A DNA stretch of 64,000 nt from DATJIG01 sp050260515 (GCA_050260515.1 JBLNCI010000009.1:95440-159439), one strand, 5' to 3'; positions 42,965 through 52,481 are shown, numbered from the stretch's first letter. Numbers and translations: made by a program. The notes: generated from the letters alone by a model not told the origin.

Positions 42965-44127
42965 CGAGGTGCGCGGCCATGACCTGTCGAGTGTGGATGC
43001 TGGCGCTGGCCGCCGCGTGTCTCGTCGCGTCCGCGCTGCCGGCGGCGGCCGCCGACCTGCCGAAGTCGACGGTCAAGATGCTCGCCGATCTCAAGTTCGA
43101 GCCCGAGATCCTGTCCGGCATCGACGACGAGCTCAACGTGCCCCAGGAGTGGATCGACGGCGCCAGGAAGGAAGGCGCGATCAAGATCTCGGCCACCTGG
43201 GATCCCGGCCAGTTCAAGAAGATGGTCGAGCCGTTCCTCGAACGATATCCGTTCATCAAGCACGAATACTCGCGCGGCAGTCGCCAGGAACGGACGATGA
43301 AGCCGCTGGTCGCGTTCCAGTCCGGCCGGATCGTCGTCGATCTGGTCGGCGGCCTTGGCGCCAGCTTCGCGCTCTACAAGCAGGCCGGCGCGCTCGAGGA
43401 CATGCGCGACATCCCGACGTTCGACGCCGTGCCGGTGGGCATGCGCGACGAGGGCGGCCTGTGGGTCGGGCAGCGCATGCGCTACTGGTGCATGTCCTAC
43501 AACACCAAGCTGGTGAAGCAAGAGGACCTGCCCAAGGTCTGGGACGACCTCCTGACCAATCCGATCTGGCGCAACGGCCACCTCGCGCTGTCGGATCGCC
43601 CGAATCTGTGGGTCGGCAACCTGTGGGTCGCCGAGGGCCACGGCGAGGAGTGGGGCAAGGACTTCATCACGAAGTTGTTCGACCTCAAGCCCCAGCTTCG
43701 CAAGGAAGGCAACAACGCGCTGTTGTCGCTGGTGATCGCCGGCGAATTCTACGCGGCGATCCCGTCGGCCGACTACCGGACGAAGCAGTACCACGACAAG
43801 GGCGCACCGATCAGCTGGCACTGCCCCGAGCCGGTGCCGATGGCGATCTCCGAGATGAGCATGATCAAGGGCAACCCGCACCCCTATGCCTCGAAGCTGT
43901 GGGTGAACTGGTTCCTGAGCAAGGAAGGGCAGCTCGCCCAGTACTACGGCGACCTCGCGACGCCGGTGCACAAGGAGCTGCAGCGCCCCGAATTCATCCC
44001 GTTCCCCGAGGAGATCAAAGGGCGCAAGATCGCGTTCCGCGATCCGGTCGTGCTCGAGGAAAGCCTGCCGCGGGTGTTCGAGGCGTGGAACCCGCTGTGG
44101 GAGCGGGCGGCCAAGACCGGCAAGTAG
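42961..44127 (+). CDS. ABC substrate-binding protein, iron(III)-type-like
   Basis: A 388-residue third paralogue, signal peptide ending ALPAAA (about residue 27). It keeps KISATWDPGQF, RYWCMSYNTK, IPSADYRTKQY and WFLSKEGQLAQY. It has a shorter loop than the upstream paralogue (LFDLKPQLRKEG). Being next to the permease and ATPase, it is the most likely dedicated partner. The other two receptors may extend ligand range. Start ATG overlaps the upstream stop. Confidence 0.88.
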   Translation: MTRCAAMTCRVWMLALAAACLVASALPAAAADLPKSTVKMLADLKFEPEILSGIDDELNVPQEWIDGARKEGAIKISATWDPGQFKKMVEPFLERYPFIKHEYSRGSRQERTMKPLVAFQSGRIVVDLVGGLGASFALYKQAGALEDMRDIPTFDAVPVGMRDEGGLWVGQRMRYWCMSYNTKLVKQEDLPKVWDDLLTNPIWRNGHLALSDRPNLWVGNLWVAEGHGEEWGKDFITKLFDLKPQLRKEGNNALLSLVIAGEFYAAIPSADYRTKQYHDKGAPISWHCPEPVPMAISEMSMIKGNPHPYASKLWVNWFLSKEGQLAQYYGDLATPVHKELQRPEFIPFPEEIKGRKIAFRDPVVLEESLPRVFEAWNPLWERAAKTGK

Positions 44128-44194
44128 CCGTTGGCATTGCGTCAGAAGTGAGTAGAAATACCCATCGCCGAAACGGCAACAGTGAGAATGTAAG

Positions 44195-45970
44195 ATGAGC
44201 GTCGCCACAACCACCGGTCTCGAACGGGTCCCGGTCCGCCTGCCGAAGCCGTCGCTCGCATCGGTGTGGAACTACGCCGTCTTCATCCTCGTGCTCGTGC
44301 TCGTTGCCGTGCCGCTGATGTTCCTCGTGCTCGGGAGCTTCAGCGCGGCGCGGCTGCCGTCGGAGTTCTCGTTCGCGACGCTGAACCTCGACAACTACGT
44401 CAAGGTGTGGAGCGATCCCGGCACCTACGCGGTGTTCGGCAATACGGTGATCTACGCGGTCGGCAGCACGCTGGTCGGCATCTCCATCGCCGCGGCGCTG
44501 GCATGGCTCGTCGAGCGCACCGACATGCCCTTCAAGGTCTGGGTCTACGCCGGCGTGCCGCTGACGCTGGTGATGCCGGGCATGCTCCAGGCGATGGCCT
44601 GGGTGCTGCTGTCGAGCCCGCGCATCGGCTTCATCAACGTCGCGCTGATGCACGTCTTCGGTCTGAGCAAGGCGCCGTTCAACATCTACAGCCTCGAAGG
44701 CATGATCTTCATCGAAGGGCTGCGGGCGGTGCCGACCGCGTTCCTGATGCTGGTGCCGCTCCTGCGCAGCATGGACCCGGCGCTCGAGGAGGCCGCCGCG
44801 ATGTCGGGCGCGCGGCCGCTCTCGTCCCTGCGCAAGGTGACGCTCGGCCTCATGATCCCGGGTCTGCTGGCGGTCATGATCTACCAGTTCACCAGCGTGC
44901 TCGAAGGCTTCGAGGTCCCCGGCATCCTCGGGCTGCCGAGCGGCATCTACGTCTTCAGCACCAAGATCTACACCGTGCTCCACTCCGCCTCGGCGCTGCC
45001 CGCGTACGGCGAGGCCAACGCGCTCGGCATGCTGTACGTCGTCATCGCGGTGGTCGCGACCTGGCTCTACAGCCGCGTGATCGGCCGCTCGGAGCGCTAC
45101 ACCATCATCACCGGCAAAGGCTACCGGCCGAAGCTCGCCAAGCTCGGGGTCTGGAAGTGGCCGGCGTTCACGATGGTGATCGTCTATCTCGCGCTGTCGA
45201 CGATCATCCCGTTCCTGGTGTTCGCCTACGTGTCGTTCCTGCCGTTCCTGCAGGCGCCCTCGGCCAAGGCTTTCTCCAGCATGTCGTGGGCCAACTACGA
45301 CACGATCTTCCACACCGAGCAGATCGGCCACATGCTGTGGAACACCTTCATCATGACGGTCTGCGTCGCGACCGGCACGGTGATCCTCTCGTTCCTGATT
45401 TCGTTGGTGGTGGTGCGCACGCGCTTCTGGGGGCGCAAGATCCTCGACCAGGTGGCGTTCGTGCCGCACGCGATCCCTGGGATGGTGATGGGCCTCGCGC
45501 TGCTGTGGATCTATCTCCAGATCGACAAGTTGGGCGTCGGCCTGTTCGGCACGATCTGGTCGATCGTCATCGCCTTCATCATCGGCTACATGTCTTACGG
45601 CACCCGCGTCATGAACGCCGCGCTGCTGCAGGTCCACAAGGACCTCGAGGACGCGGCGAAGATGAGCGGCGCCCGCCAGTGGCGGGTGATGTGGCGCGTG
45701 TTCGTGCCGCTGCTGTTGCCGGCAATCACCGGGGTTTGGATCTGGGCGGTGCTGCACGTCGTCCGCGCCGCCGGCAAGCCGCTGATCCTCGCCGACGGCT
45801 CGGAGAACGAGGTGCTGGCGGTGGTGATCTGGAACATGTGGGATCAGGGCTACGTCGAGGCCGTCGGCGCGATGGGCACCATCCTCATGATCGTCATGGT
45901 CGGCGTCACGCTGACCCTCCGCGTCTTCGGCTTCGGGCGCGGCGCGCATATTCAGGGAGCGGGTCGATGA
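44195..45970 (+). CDS. ABC permease with two fused BPD domains (FbpB-like)
   Basis: A 591-residue inner-membrane protein with two copies of the binding-protein-dependent permease domain. The first spans about residues 25-300, the second about 315-580. Each carries an EAA loop, EEAAAMSGARPLSSLRKVTLG in the first half and EDAAKMSGARQWRVMWRVF in the second, which contacts the ATPase. Such double permeases are typical of iron(III), phosphonate and some organic-acid importers. ATG start. The stop overlaps the ATPase start by four bases. Confidence 0.92.
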   Translation: MSVATTTGLERVPVRLPKPSLASVWNYAVFILVLVLVAVPLMFLVLGSFSAARLPSEFSFATLNLDNYVKVWSDPGTYAVFGNTVIYAVGSTLVGISIAAALAWLVERTDMPFKVWVYAGVPLTLVMPGMLQAMAWVLLSSPRIGFINVALMHVFGLSKAPFNIYSLEGMIFIEGLRAVPTAFLMLVPLLRSMDPALEEAAAMSGARPLSSLRKVTLGLMIPGLLAVMIYQFTSVLEGFEVPGILGLPSGIYVFSTKIYTVLHSASALPAYGEANALGMLYVVIAVVATWLYSRVIGRSERYTIITGKGYRPKLAKLGVWKWPAFTMVIVYLALSTIIPFLVFAYVSFLPFLQAPSAKAFSSMSWANYDTIFHTEQIGHMLWNTFIMTVCVATGTVILSFLISLVVVRTRFWGRKILDQVAFVPHAIPGMVMGLALLWIYLQIDKLGVGLFGTIWSIVIAFIIGYMSYGTRVMNAALLQVHKDLEDAAKMSGARQWRVMWRVFVPLLLPAITGVWIWAVLHVVRAAGKPLILADGSENEVLAVVIWNMWDQGYVEAVGAMGTILMIVMVGVTLTLRVFGFGRGAHIQGAGR

Positions 45971-47064
45971 TCTCGATAAAAAACCTTCACGTCCGATACG
46001 ACAGCGAGCGGGGCACCGTTCACGCGGTCCAGGGCATCAACATCAACGTCGCCCAGGGTCAGTTCTACACGCTGCTCGGGCCGTCGGGCTGCGGCAAGAC
46101 GACGACGCTTCGCTGCCTCGCCGGCCTCGAGCAGGCCACCGAAGGCGAGATCTCGATCGGCGGCGAGATCGTCTACTCGTCGGCCCGGCACATCGCGGTG
46201 CCGGCGTACAAGCGCGACATCGGCATGGTGTTCCAGTCGTACGCGATCTGGCCGCACATGAACGTGTTCGAGAACGTGGCCTTCCCGCTGCGCGAGATGC
46301 GCGGGCGATTCAGCCGCGCCGAGATCAAGGACAAGGTCGCCAGGGCGCTGCATCTGGTGCAGCTCGACGGACTCGAGGACCGGCCTGCGCCGTTCCTCTC
46401 CGGCGGCCAGCAGCAGCGCCTCGCGCTGGCGCGGGCGCTGGTGCGCGAGCCCAAGGTGCTGCTGCTCGACGAGCCGCTGTCCAACCTCGACGCCAAGCTG
46501 CGCGAGGACACCCGCATCGAGCTGCGCGAGCTCGTGAAGCGGCTCGGCATCACGACGGTCTACGTCACCCACGACCAGCTCGAGGCGCTGACCATGTCCG
46601 ACGTCGTCGCGGTGATGGACCGCGGCCGGATCGTCCAGGAGGCGTCGCCGGTCGAGATCTACCGGATGCCGAAGGAGCGCTTCGTCGCCAACTTCATCGG
46701 CCTCACCAACTTCCTCGAGGCGAAGATCACGAGGCTCGCCAACGGCGACGGGCTCGGCGAGGTCGCCACGACCAGCGGTCAGCTTCAGTGCGTGCTGCCG
46801 ACCGGTGCGCTGGTCGGGGACAAGGTCGTCGTCGTGGTGCGGCCGGAGGACATCGGGCTGTGCACCGACGCGCCGGCGCCCGCGAACAACGTCCTCGAAG
46901 GCGAGGTCGCCGCGGCGTCGTTCCTCGGCGACGCGATCGAGTTCCAGGTGCGGGTCAGCGACAGCCTCGTGCGCCTCAAGCTCCATCCGACGACCGCGGT
47001 GCAGAAGGGCGACACGATCCGCTTCCAGCTCCCGGCGAAGAGCTGCCGCGCGCTGGCGTCCTGA
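45967..47064 (+). CDS. ABC transporter ATPase (iron/spermidine-type, with TOBE domain)
   Basis: A 365-residue ATPase. It has Walker A GPSGCGKTT (about residues 38-46), Q-loop VFQSYAIWPHM, signature LSGGQQQR, Walker B VLLLDEPLSNLD and the switch VTHDQLEAL. The C-terminal third is a TOBE domain typical of the Fbp/Pot/Ugp class. It completes an importer with the double permease and upstream receptors. It ends only three bases from the stop of a convergent gene, and no intrinsic terminator is visible. Confidence 0.94.
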   Translation: MISIKNLHVRYDSERGTVHAVQGININVAQGQFYTLLGPSGCGKTTTLRCLAGLEQATEGEISIGGEIVYSSARHIAVPAYKRDIGMVFQSYAIWPHMNVFENVAFPLREMRGRFSRAEIKDKVARALHLVQLDGLEDRPAPFLSGGQQQRLALARALVREPKVLLLDEPLSNLDAKLREDTRIELRELVKRLGITTVYVTHDQLEALTMSDVVAVMDRGRIVQEASPVEIYRMPKERFVANFIGLTNFLEAKITRLANGDGLGEVATTSGQLQCVLPTGALVGDKVVVVVRPEDIGLCTDAPAPANNVLEGEVAAASFLGDAIEFQVRVSDSLVRLKLHPTTAVQKGDTIRFQLPAKSCRALAS

Positions 47065-47067
47065 GGC

Positions 47068-48174
47068 CTAGAGCGCGAACGGCTGGGCGTCGGCTTCCTT
47101 GAACGACAGACCGAAGCCCGGCCGCGACAGGTCGGGGCGGATCGTGCCGTCCTTTGCGGTCGGCGCGCCGTCGAAGAGCATCTGCTCGACGCGGACGTGG
47201 TCGTAGTACCACTCGATGTTCTTCACCCGTGGCGCCGCGCACGCCATCGGCAGGTGCAGCGCCGGCGCGGTGTTCGCCGATAGCGGCAGGCCGTACGCGT
47301 CGGACAGCGCCGCCGCGCGCATGAAGCCGGTGATGCCGCCGCAGCGGGTCGCGTCGACCTGGAGCACGTCGACTGCCTCGCAGTCCAGCATGCGGCGGAA
47401 ATAGAACGTCTCGTAGCCGTACTCACCGGCGGCCACTTCCATGCCCGCCGGTGAGCGGTCGCGCAGCAGCCGCAGGCCGGACAGATCGTCGCTCGACACC
47501 GGCTCCTCGAACCAGGTGACCCCGAAGTCGGCGAAGCGCTGTGCGAAGTGGAGCGCCTGCTTGCGCGACAGCGCCCCGTTGGCGTCGACGTAGAGCTCGG
47601 CCTGGTTGATCGCCGACCGGGCGATGCGGGCGCGCTCGAGATCGCGCTCGGGCTGGCCGCCGACCTTCATCTTCACCGCCTTGCAGCCGTCGCGCACCAC
47701 CCAGCGTCGCAACTGCTCGCGCAGACGATCGTCGTCGTAGGAGGTGAACCCGCCGCTGCCGTAGATCGGGATGACCGTGCGCTCGGCGCCGAGCAGCCGG
47801 ACGAGCGGCAGCCCCAGCAGCTTCGCCTTCAGGTCCCACAGCGCGCAGTCGACCGCCGAGATGGCGTTCGCCGACACGCCGCGCCAGCCGAGATTGCGGA
47901 CGGCGCGCACCATCGAAAGCCACAACTTGGGGATGTTGAACGCATCCTCGTCGCGCACGACCTCCAGCAGGACGTCGTTGACGACCTCGGCCGCGGCGAG
48001 CCCCGAATAGGTGTAGCCGATGCCGGTCCTGCCGCCGGCGACGACCTCGACCAGCACGAGCGTCGTGGCGTTCCACTGGAACGTGCCGTCCGCCTCGGGG
48101 GCATCGGTCGGGATCCGGAACGCCCGCGCGATCAGTCGTTCGATGGGGACGTCCGCGTTGGAGGAAGCTTTCAC
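47068..48174 (-). CDS. Enolase-superfamily dehydratase/racemase, mandelate racemase subgroup
   Basis: A 368-residue enzyme abstracting an alpha-proton from a carboxylate. The catalytic K168-x-K170, the metal ligands D197, E223 and E251, and the D274/H307 dyad are all visible, which puts it in the mandelate racemase subgroup (sugar-acid dehydratases, racemases). The start is uncertain: GTG at 48174 gives a normal N-terminus but has a poor ribosome site, and no closer ATG exists. It is the only minus-strand gene between two plus-strand units. It may dehydrate a sugar acid or a hydroxy acid feeding the same pathways. Confidence 0.85.
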   Translation of the reverse strand: MKASSNADVPIERLIARAFRIPTDAPEADGTFQWNATTLVLVEVVAGGRTGIGYTYSGLAAAEVVNDVLLEVVRDEDAFNIPKLWLSMVRAVRNLGWRGVSANAISAVDCALWDLKAKLLGLPLVRLLGAERTVIPIYGSGGFTSYDDDRLREQLRRWVVRDGCKAVKMKVGGQPERDLERARIARSAINQAELYVDANGALSRKQALHFAQRFADFGVTWFEEPVSSDDLSGLRLLRDRSPAGMEVAAGEYGYETFYFRRMLDCEAVDVLQVDATRCGGITGFMRAAALSDAYGLPLSANTAPALHLPMACAAPRVKNIEWYYDHVRVEQMLFDGAPTAKDGTIRPDLSRPGFGLSFKEADAQPFAL

Positions 48175-48348
48175 GTGGGACCGTCGGCAGGCGTTGTGGC
48201 GGCAGCGATCGCGCCGCGGGCCGGGCGCCGGCGGCATCGGGTAAACGAGCGACGCGGACCGGCGGTTCCGCGTCGCGTGCGGCGAGCGGGAACCAAGCGG
48301 CCGTCTCGGATGTTCGCGAACGGGACCCGCAACACGGAGGAACCCCGC

Positions 48349-49434
48349 ATGGTGTGGCAACGTGGCCGGCGGCCGATCGAGGGCCGCGTCGTAGCGATCA
48401 CCGGAGCGACCGCCGGAGTCGGGCGTGCGATTGCTCTTCGCTTCGCCGCCGCCGGCGCTCGCGTCGGCCTCATCGCGCGGGACGACGGCGCTCTCGCCGA
48501 CGTCGAGCGCGAGATTGCCGCCGCCGGCGGGCAGGCCGCCGCGGTCGCCGCCGACGTGGCCGACGCCGACGCCGTGTTTGCCGCGGCGCGAGCGATCGAG
48601 GAGGCGCTGGGTCCGATCGACGTCTGGGTCAACGATGCGATGCTGACGGTCTATGCGCCGGTGATCGACACGACCCCGGAGGAGTTCCGGCGCGTGACCG
48701 AGGTCACGTACTTGGGCTTCGTCCACGGCACGATGGCGGCGCTCCGTCACATGCGGCCGCGCAACCGGGGCACGATCATCCAGATCGGCTCGGCGCTGGC
48801 CTACCGCAGCATCCCGCTGCAGGCGGCCTACTGCGGCGCGAAGCACGCGATCGTCGGCTTCACCGATTCGCTGCGGTCGGAGCTCATGCACGACAGGATC
48901 GCCATCGACCTCACCGTGGTCCACCTGCCGGCGGTGAACACGCCGCAATTCGACTGGGCGCGGACCCACATGAGCACCGAGCCCCGCCCGGTGCCGCCCG
49001 TGGTGCAGCCCGAGCGAATCGCCGAGGCGGTGCTCCAGGCGGCCATTCAGCCGCGGCGCGAGTACTGGATCGGCTGGAGCACGCTCCAGGCGATTCTCGG
49101 GACGATGGTCGCGCCGGGGTTGCTCGACCGCTATCTGGCGACCAAGGGTTACGAAGGCGAGGCGACCGGTCGTCCCGTGCAGCCGGGCCGGCGCGACAAC
49201 CTCATGGCGCCGGTTCACGATCTCCACCGCACCCACGGCTCGTTCGACAACGAGGCGCGCACGACCGCTCCGGTGTTCGCCAGCGCCGACGTGCGCGGCG
49301 CGCTCGCGCTGCTTGGAAGCTTTGTGCTGCTCGCATTGATGCCGAGGCGGCGCGATGCCTCCGCTCGTGTGCCGCGCCGTGCGCGGGCTGGCGCGGCGCT
49401 GGGGGCGCGCGGATCGTCGCTCACGCGAATGTGA
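48349..49434 (+). CDS. Short-chain dehydrogenase/reductase with C-terminal extension
   Basis: A 361-residue SDR. It has the TGATAGVG nucleotide-binding loop (18-25), an NDA element in place of the usual NNAG, S148, Y161 and K165 as catalytic residues. About 100 residues follow the core fold and include a hydrophobic stretch (GALALLGSFVLLALM) near the end with an arginine-rich tail, so it may associate with the membrane. ATG follows ACGGAGGA. An upstream ATG at 48310 is possible. This long SDR type is often annotated as SDR family oxidoreductase of unknown substrate. It appears monocistronic. Confidence 0.88.
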   Translation: MVWQRGRRPIEGRVVAITGATAGVGRAIALRFAAAGARVGLIARDDGALADVEREIAAAGGQAAAVAADVADADAVFAAARAIEEALGPIDVWVNDAMLTVYAPVIDTTPEEFRRVTEVTYLGFVHGTMAALRHMRPRNRGTIIQIGSALAYRSIPLQAAYCGAKHAIVGFTDSLRSELMHDRIAIDLTVVHLPAVNTPQFDWARTHMSTEPRPVPPVVQPERIAEAVLQAAIQPRREYWIGWSTLQAILGTMVAPGLLDRYLATKGYEGEATGRPVQPGRRDNLMAPVHDLHRTHGSFDNEARTTAPVFASADVRGALALLGSFVLLALMPRRRDASARVPRRARAGAALGARGSSLTRM

Positions 49435-49515
49435 GAACGCGCTCGGCGACGGACCCCGCGTTCGTGCGGGCACGGCGCCGCGTGACTGAAATATGTCACT
49501 CGTCGGCCACGGAAC

Positions 49516-49545
49516 GACGACGCATTGTGCGACGACGCATTGTGC
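49516..49545 (+). repeat. Two perfect 15-bp tandem repeats
   Basis: GACGACGCATTGTGC occurs twice head to tail, and each copy with its following base contains the inverted repeat CGCA-TTG-TGCG. It lies about 170 bases before the sensor-kinase ATG, in the 277-base gap after the SDR. That gap otherwise holds no gene I can support. A two-site operator is possible. Confidence 0.55.
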
Positions 49546-49711
49546 GTTGGCCGCGCACGCCGCGTCCGCGTGTGGGCGGCGCGCCGAGCGCGCGCAGGAA
49601 AGTCGGGTGCGTGAGTACGCGAGCTTCGATCGTGAGGACAGCCACCCGCATCCGGGGTCGGGTCGGCCGAACTTGGCCGACCGCGCGCACACCGTCCGCC
49701 GGAGCGGCTCG

Positions 49712-51211
49712 ATGAGCGCACAAACTCCCGCCGCACATCTTCGCCTGCAGGCGCGCATCGCAGGGCTCGCCGCCGGCGCCGTTGCCGCGGCCGCGGTCGC
49801 GGTCGTGGCGCTCCTGGCGGACGCCCGCAGCGCCGCCGCGGATCCCGTGTCCTACGTGTTCGTCGCGGCGCTGGTCGTCGCGGTTGCCGCGCTGCTGCTC
49901 CTCCGCGCCCGGGCGCGCGCAATTGCCGCCGAGATCGAGGAGACGGCTCGCCGGAACGCCGCCGAGCTGGCTTCCGCCAGGGCGGAGGTCGATGCGGCCA
50001 AGGCCGAGCGCGCAAAGGTCGAGGAGGCGCTGCGTCAGAGCCGCAAGCTCGAGTCGGTCGGGCAGCTCTCGGGCGGCATCGCCCAGGACTTCAACAACCT
50101 CCTGACGGTGATCCACGGCAATCTCAAGCTGATCGAGCGCCGGGTCGGCGACGCGCGCGGCGACGTGCGCCATCCCATCGAGGTTGCGATGGACGCGCTT
50201 AACCGCGCCGTCGCGGTGACCAAAGGCATCCTTGCGTTCTCGCGCCGCGAATCGCGACCGCCGAAGCCGGTGAACCTGACGCGGCTGGTGATCGGCCTCT
50301 CCGAGCGCATCCGCCAATCGGTCGGCGATCGCGTCGCGATCGAGAACCGGCTCGAGGGCGACTGCTGGACGCTGTGCGACGAGAGCCAGATGGAGAACGT
50401 GCTCCTCAACCTGGTCATCAACGCCCGCGACGCGATGCCCGACGGCGGTCGGCTGACCATCGAGACCGACACCATCCATGTCGCGGCCGGCTCGCCGCCG
50501 TACACCGACGCGCCCGAAGGCGACTACGTGCGATTGAACGTCATCGACACCGGTACCGGGATGACCGAGGAGGTGCTGCGCCGCGCCGCGGATCCGTTCT
50601 TCACCACCAAGAGCGACGACGGCGCCGGTCTCGGTCTCAGCATGATCGCCGGCTACGTGAAGCAGGCGCTCGGGTACGTCCACATCGACAGCGCGCCCGG
50701 CCATGGCACGCGGGTCACCATCCTCATGCCCCGCCACGATGTGTGGGGCGTTTCGGACGAAGCGCTGGCGAGCTTCGTCGAGACCGCGCCGCCCGAGAAG
50801 ATGCCGGAGCTCGCGCCCGACGTGCGGGTGCGGATGCCGACCGTGCTGATCGTCGAGGACGAGCCGCTGGTCCGGACACTTGCGGCGGAGACGATTCGCG
50901 ACCACGGCTTCAACGTCATCGACACCGCCCACGGCACCGATGCTCTCGACATCATCAAGGCCGGCGCGGAGATCGACCTCCTCATCACCGACGTGCGGCT
51001 CCCCGGCGTCAGCGGCTATCAGCTCGCCGACATCGCCCTGGTGCGGCGTCCCAATCTCAAGGTGATCCTGGTCACCGGGTTCGCGCAGGATCCGGTGCCG
51101 GAGAACCTGACCCGGGCCGGGGTGAAGATCTTCTACAAGCCGTACGACCTCGACGTGCTGGCGGAGGAGGCGCGTACGCTCCTCAAGGAAGGCGTCGCCC
51201 ACGCGGTGTGA
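49712..51211 (+). CDS. Hybrid histidine-kinase-like protein with receiver domain; H-box histidine replaced by Gln
   Basis: A 499-residue membrane protein. Two hydrophobic segments lie at about 16-37 and 48-66, then a coiled coil (70-110), an HWE/NtrB-like DHp domain, an ATPase domain with N237, DTGTGM and GAGLGLS, and a receiver domain (about 375-495) with E382-D383, phosphoacceptor D427 and K476. The DHp box reads SGGIAQDFNNLL with Q125 where the family has the phosphorylated histidine (codon CAG at 50084-50086). It may therefore be kinase-dead, use another residue, or be a phosphatase. The start is the ATG after GGAGC. The longer frame from 49493 has no coherent domain. The chromate transporter gene overlaps its stop. 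Confidence 0.88.
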   Translation: MSAQTPAAHLRLQARIAGLAAGAVAAAAVAVVALLADARSAAADPVSYVFVAALVVAVAALLLLRARARAIAAEIEETARRNAAELASARAEVDAAKAERAKVEEALRQSRKLESVGQLSGGIAQDFNNLLTVIHGNLKLIERRVGDARGDVRHPIEVAMDALNRAVAVTKGILAFSRRESRPPKPVNLTRLVIGLSERIRQSVGDRVAIENRLEGDCWTLCDESQMENVLLNLVINARDAMPDGGRLTIETDTIHVAAGSPPYTDAPEGDYVRLNVIDTGTGMTEEVLRRAADPFFTTKSDDGAGLGLSMIAGYVKQALGYVHIDSAPGHGTRVTILMPRHDVWGVSDEALASFVETAPPEKMPELAPDVRVRMPTVLIVEDEPLVRTLAAETIRDHGFNVIDTAHGTDALDIIKAGAEIDLLITDVRLPGVSGYQLADIALVRRPNLKVILVTGFAQDPVPENLTRAGVKIFYKPYDLDVLAEEARTLLKEGVAHAV

Positions 51212-51852
51212 TGACGGCCGCCGCCGTCCATGCGAATCTCCCTCCCTCACGAGCGTGTGGAGAGGAAGCGGTGGCGGAGCAGGGGGCTGAAGGGGTGACG
51301 GAGGCGGGCCCCGAGGTGGGGCCTCGGCCGTCCGTCGCGGCGCTCCTGTTGGGGTTTCTCAATGTCGGGCTGATGGGCTTCGGCGGGGTCTTGCCGATGG
51401 CGCGGCGGATGCTGGTCGACGACCGCCGCTGGCTGTCCACGGCCGAGTTCACCGATCTCCTGAGCTTCTGCCAGTTCCTCCCCGGCGGGAACATCATGAA
51501 CCTGTCGATCGCCGTGGGCCTGAAATTTCGCGGCATTCCCGGCGCCGTGGCGGCGATCACCGGCCTGTTCGCGGCGCCGGCGGTGATCGTGATCGGCCTC
51601 GGCGTGGTCTACGGCCAGTATCGCGAGGAGCCCCGGGTCGCCGCGCTGTTCGCCGGTCTCACGGCCGCCGCCGCCGGGCTGCTCGTCGCCGCGGCGGTGA
51701 AGATCGCGACGCCGCTCCGCCGCAAGCCCGTGTCGCTCGCGCTGGCCGCCGTCTGCTGCGTCGCGGTCGCCGCGTTTCGCACGCCGCTGCTGCCGACCGT
51801 TGCGGTGCTGGCGCCGCTCAGTGTCCTCCTCACCTGGCGGTTCGAGCGATGA
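51211..51852 (+). CDS. Chromate transporter family protein, N-terminal-type half
   Basis: A 213-residue membrane protein of the short CHR class, in which two half-length proteins act together. It has about six hydrophobic segments and the family motif FGGVLPMARR ... FCQFLPGGNIMN. The first 45 residues are hydrophilic and non-conserved, so the true start may be later. The ATG overlaps the kinase stop by one base. It is followed by the partner half with a four-base overlap. CHR proteins export chromate or related oxyanions, but many have unknown substrates. Confidence 0.87.
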   Translation: MTAAAVHANLPPSRACGEEAVAEQGAEGVTEAGPEVGPRPSVAALLLGFLNVGLMGFGGVLPMARRMLVDDRRWLSTAEFTDLLSFCQFLPGGNIMNLSIAVGLKFRGIPGAVAAITGLFAAPAVIVIGLGVVYGQYREEPRVAALFAGLTAAAAGLLVAAAVKIATPLRRKPVSLALAAVCCVAVAAFRTPLLPTVAVLAPLSVLLTWRFER

Positions 51853-52376
51853 CCGGCGTGTCGCTCGTCACGCTCGCCCTGATCTTCGCGGAGCTGTCGC
51901 TGCTCGCCTTCGGCGGCGCCAACGCCGTTCTGCCCGAGATGCAACGCCAGGTCGTCGAGGTGCAGGGCTGGATGTCGGCGGGCGAGTTCAGCTCGCTGTT
52001 CGCCCTGGCCCAGGCGGCGCCGGGTCCCAACATGATGGTCGTGACGCTGGTCGGGTGGCGGCTCGCCGGCTTCGTCGGCGCGCTGGTCGCGACGCTGGCG
52101 CTGATCGTCCCCTCGGCGGTGCTCGCCGGCGTGACCGTGACGCTGTGGCATCGTTTCCGCGACAAGCCGTGGCGGCGCGCGGTGCAGGCGGGCCTGGTGC
52201 CGGTGACCGTCGGCCTGATCGCGTCGGGCGCGATCGTCATCGCCGTCGCCGTCGACACCGAATGGCGGCTGGCCGCGGTCACCGCGATCGTCGCCGTGCT
52301 GCACTTCACCACCCGGCTGCATCCGCTGTGGCTGCTCGCCGGCGGGGCGGCGTGCGGGGCGATCGGCCTCCTGTAG
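51849..52376 (+). CDS. Chromate transporter family protein, C-terminal-type half
   Basis: A 175-residue partner of the preceding protein, with motif FGGANAVLPEMQRQVV and ALAQAAPGPNMMVVTLVGWRLAG, the second-half CHR signature. About five to six hydrophobic segments are present. The paired short-chain arrangement is typical, and the two probably form a heterodimer in the inner membrane. Confidence 0.88.
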   Translation: MTGVSLVTLALIFAELSLLAFGGANAVLPEMQRQVVEVQGWMSAGEFSSLFALAQAAPGPNMMVVTLVGWRLAGFVGALVATLALIVPSAVLAGVTVTLWHRFRDKPWRRAVQAGLVPVTVGLIASGAIVIAVAVDTEWRLAAVTAIVAVLHFTTRLHPLWLLAGGAACGAIGLL

Positions 52377-52481
52377 GCGCCCGGCGTGCGTTTCCCTTTC
52401 GTTCGGGTTCGCTGCCCGCTGTCGGCACCACGACCGCGTGTGCTATGACGAGCCCGGACAACCATTCACCGTGAAGCGGAC

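Noticed and set aside
49493..49711. Upstream extension of the hybrid kinase frame
   Set aside because: The first 73 codons give a Cys/His/Arg-rich stretch crossing the tandem repeat. The ATG at 49712 fits the membrane-domain start better.
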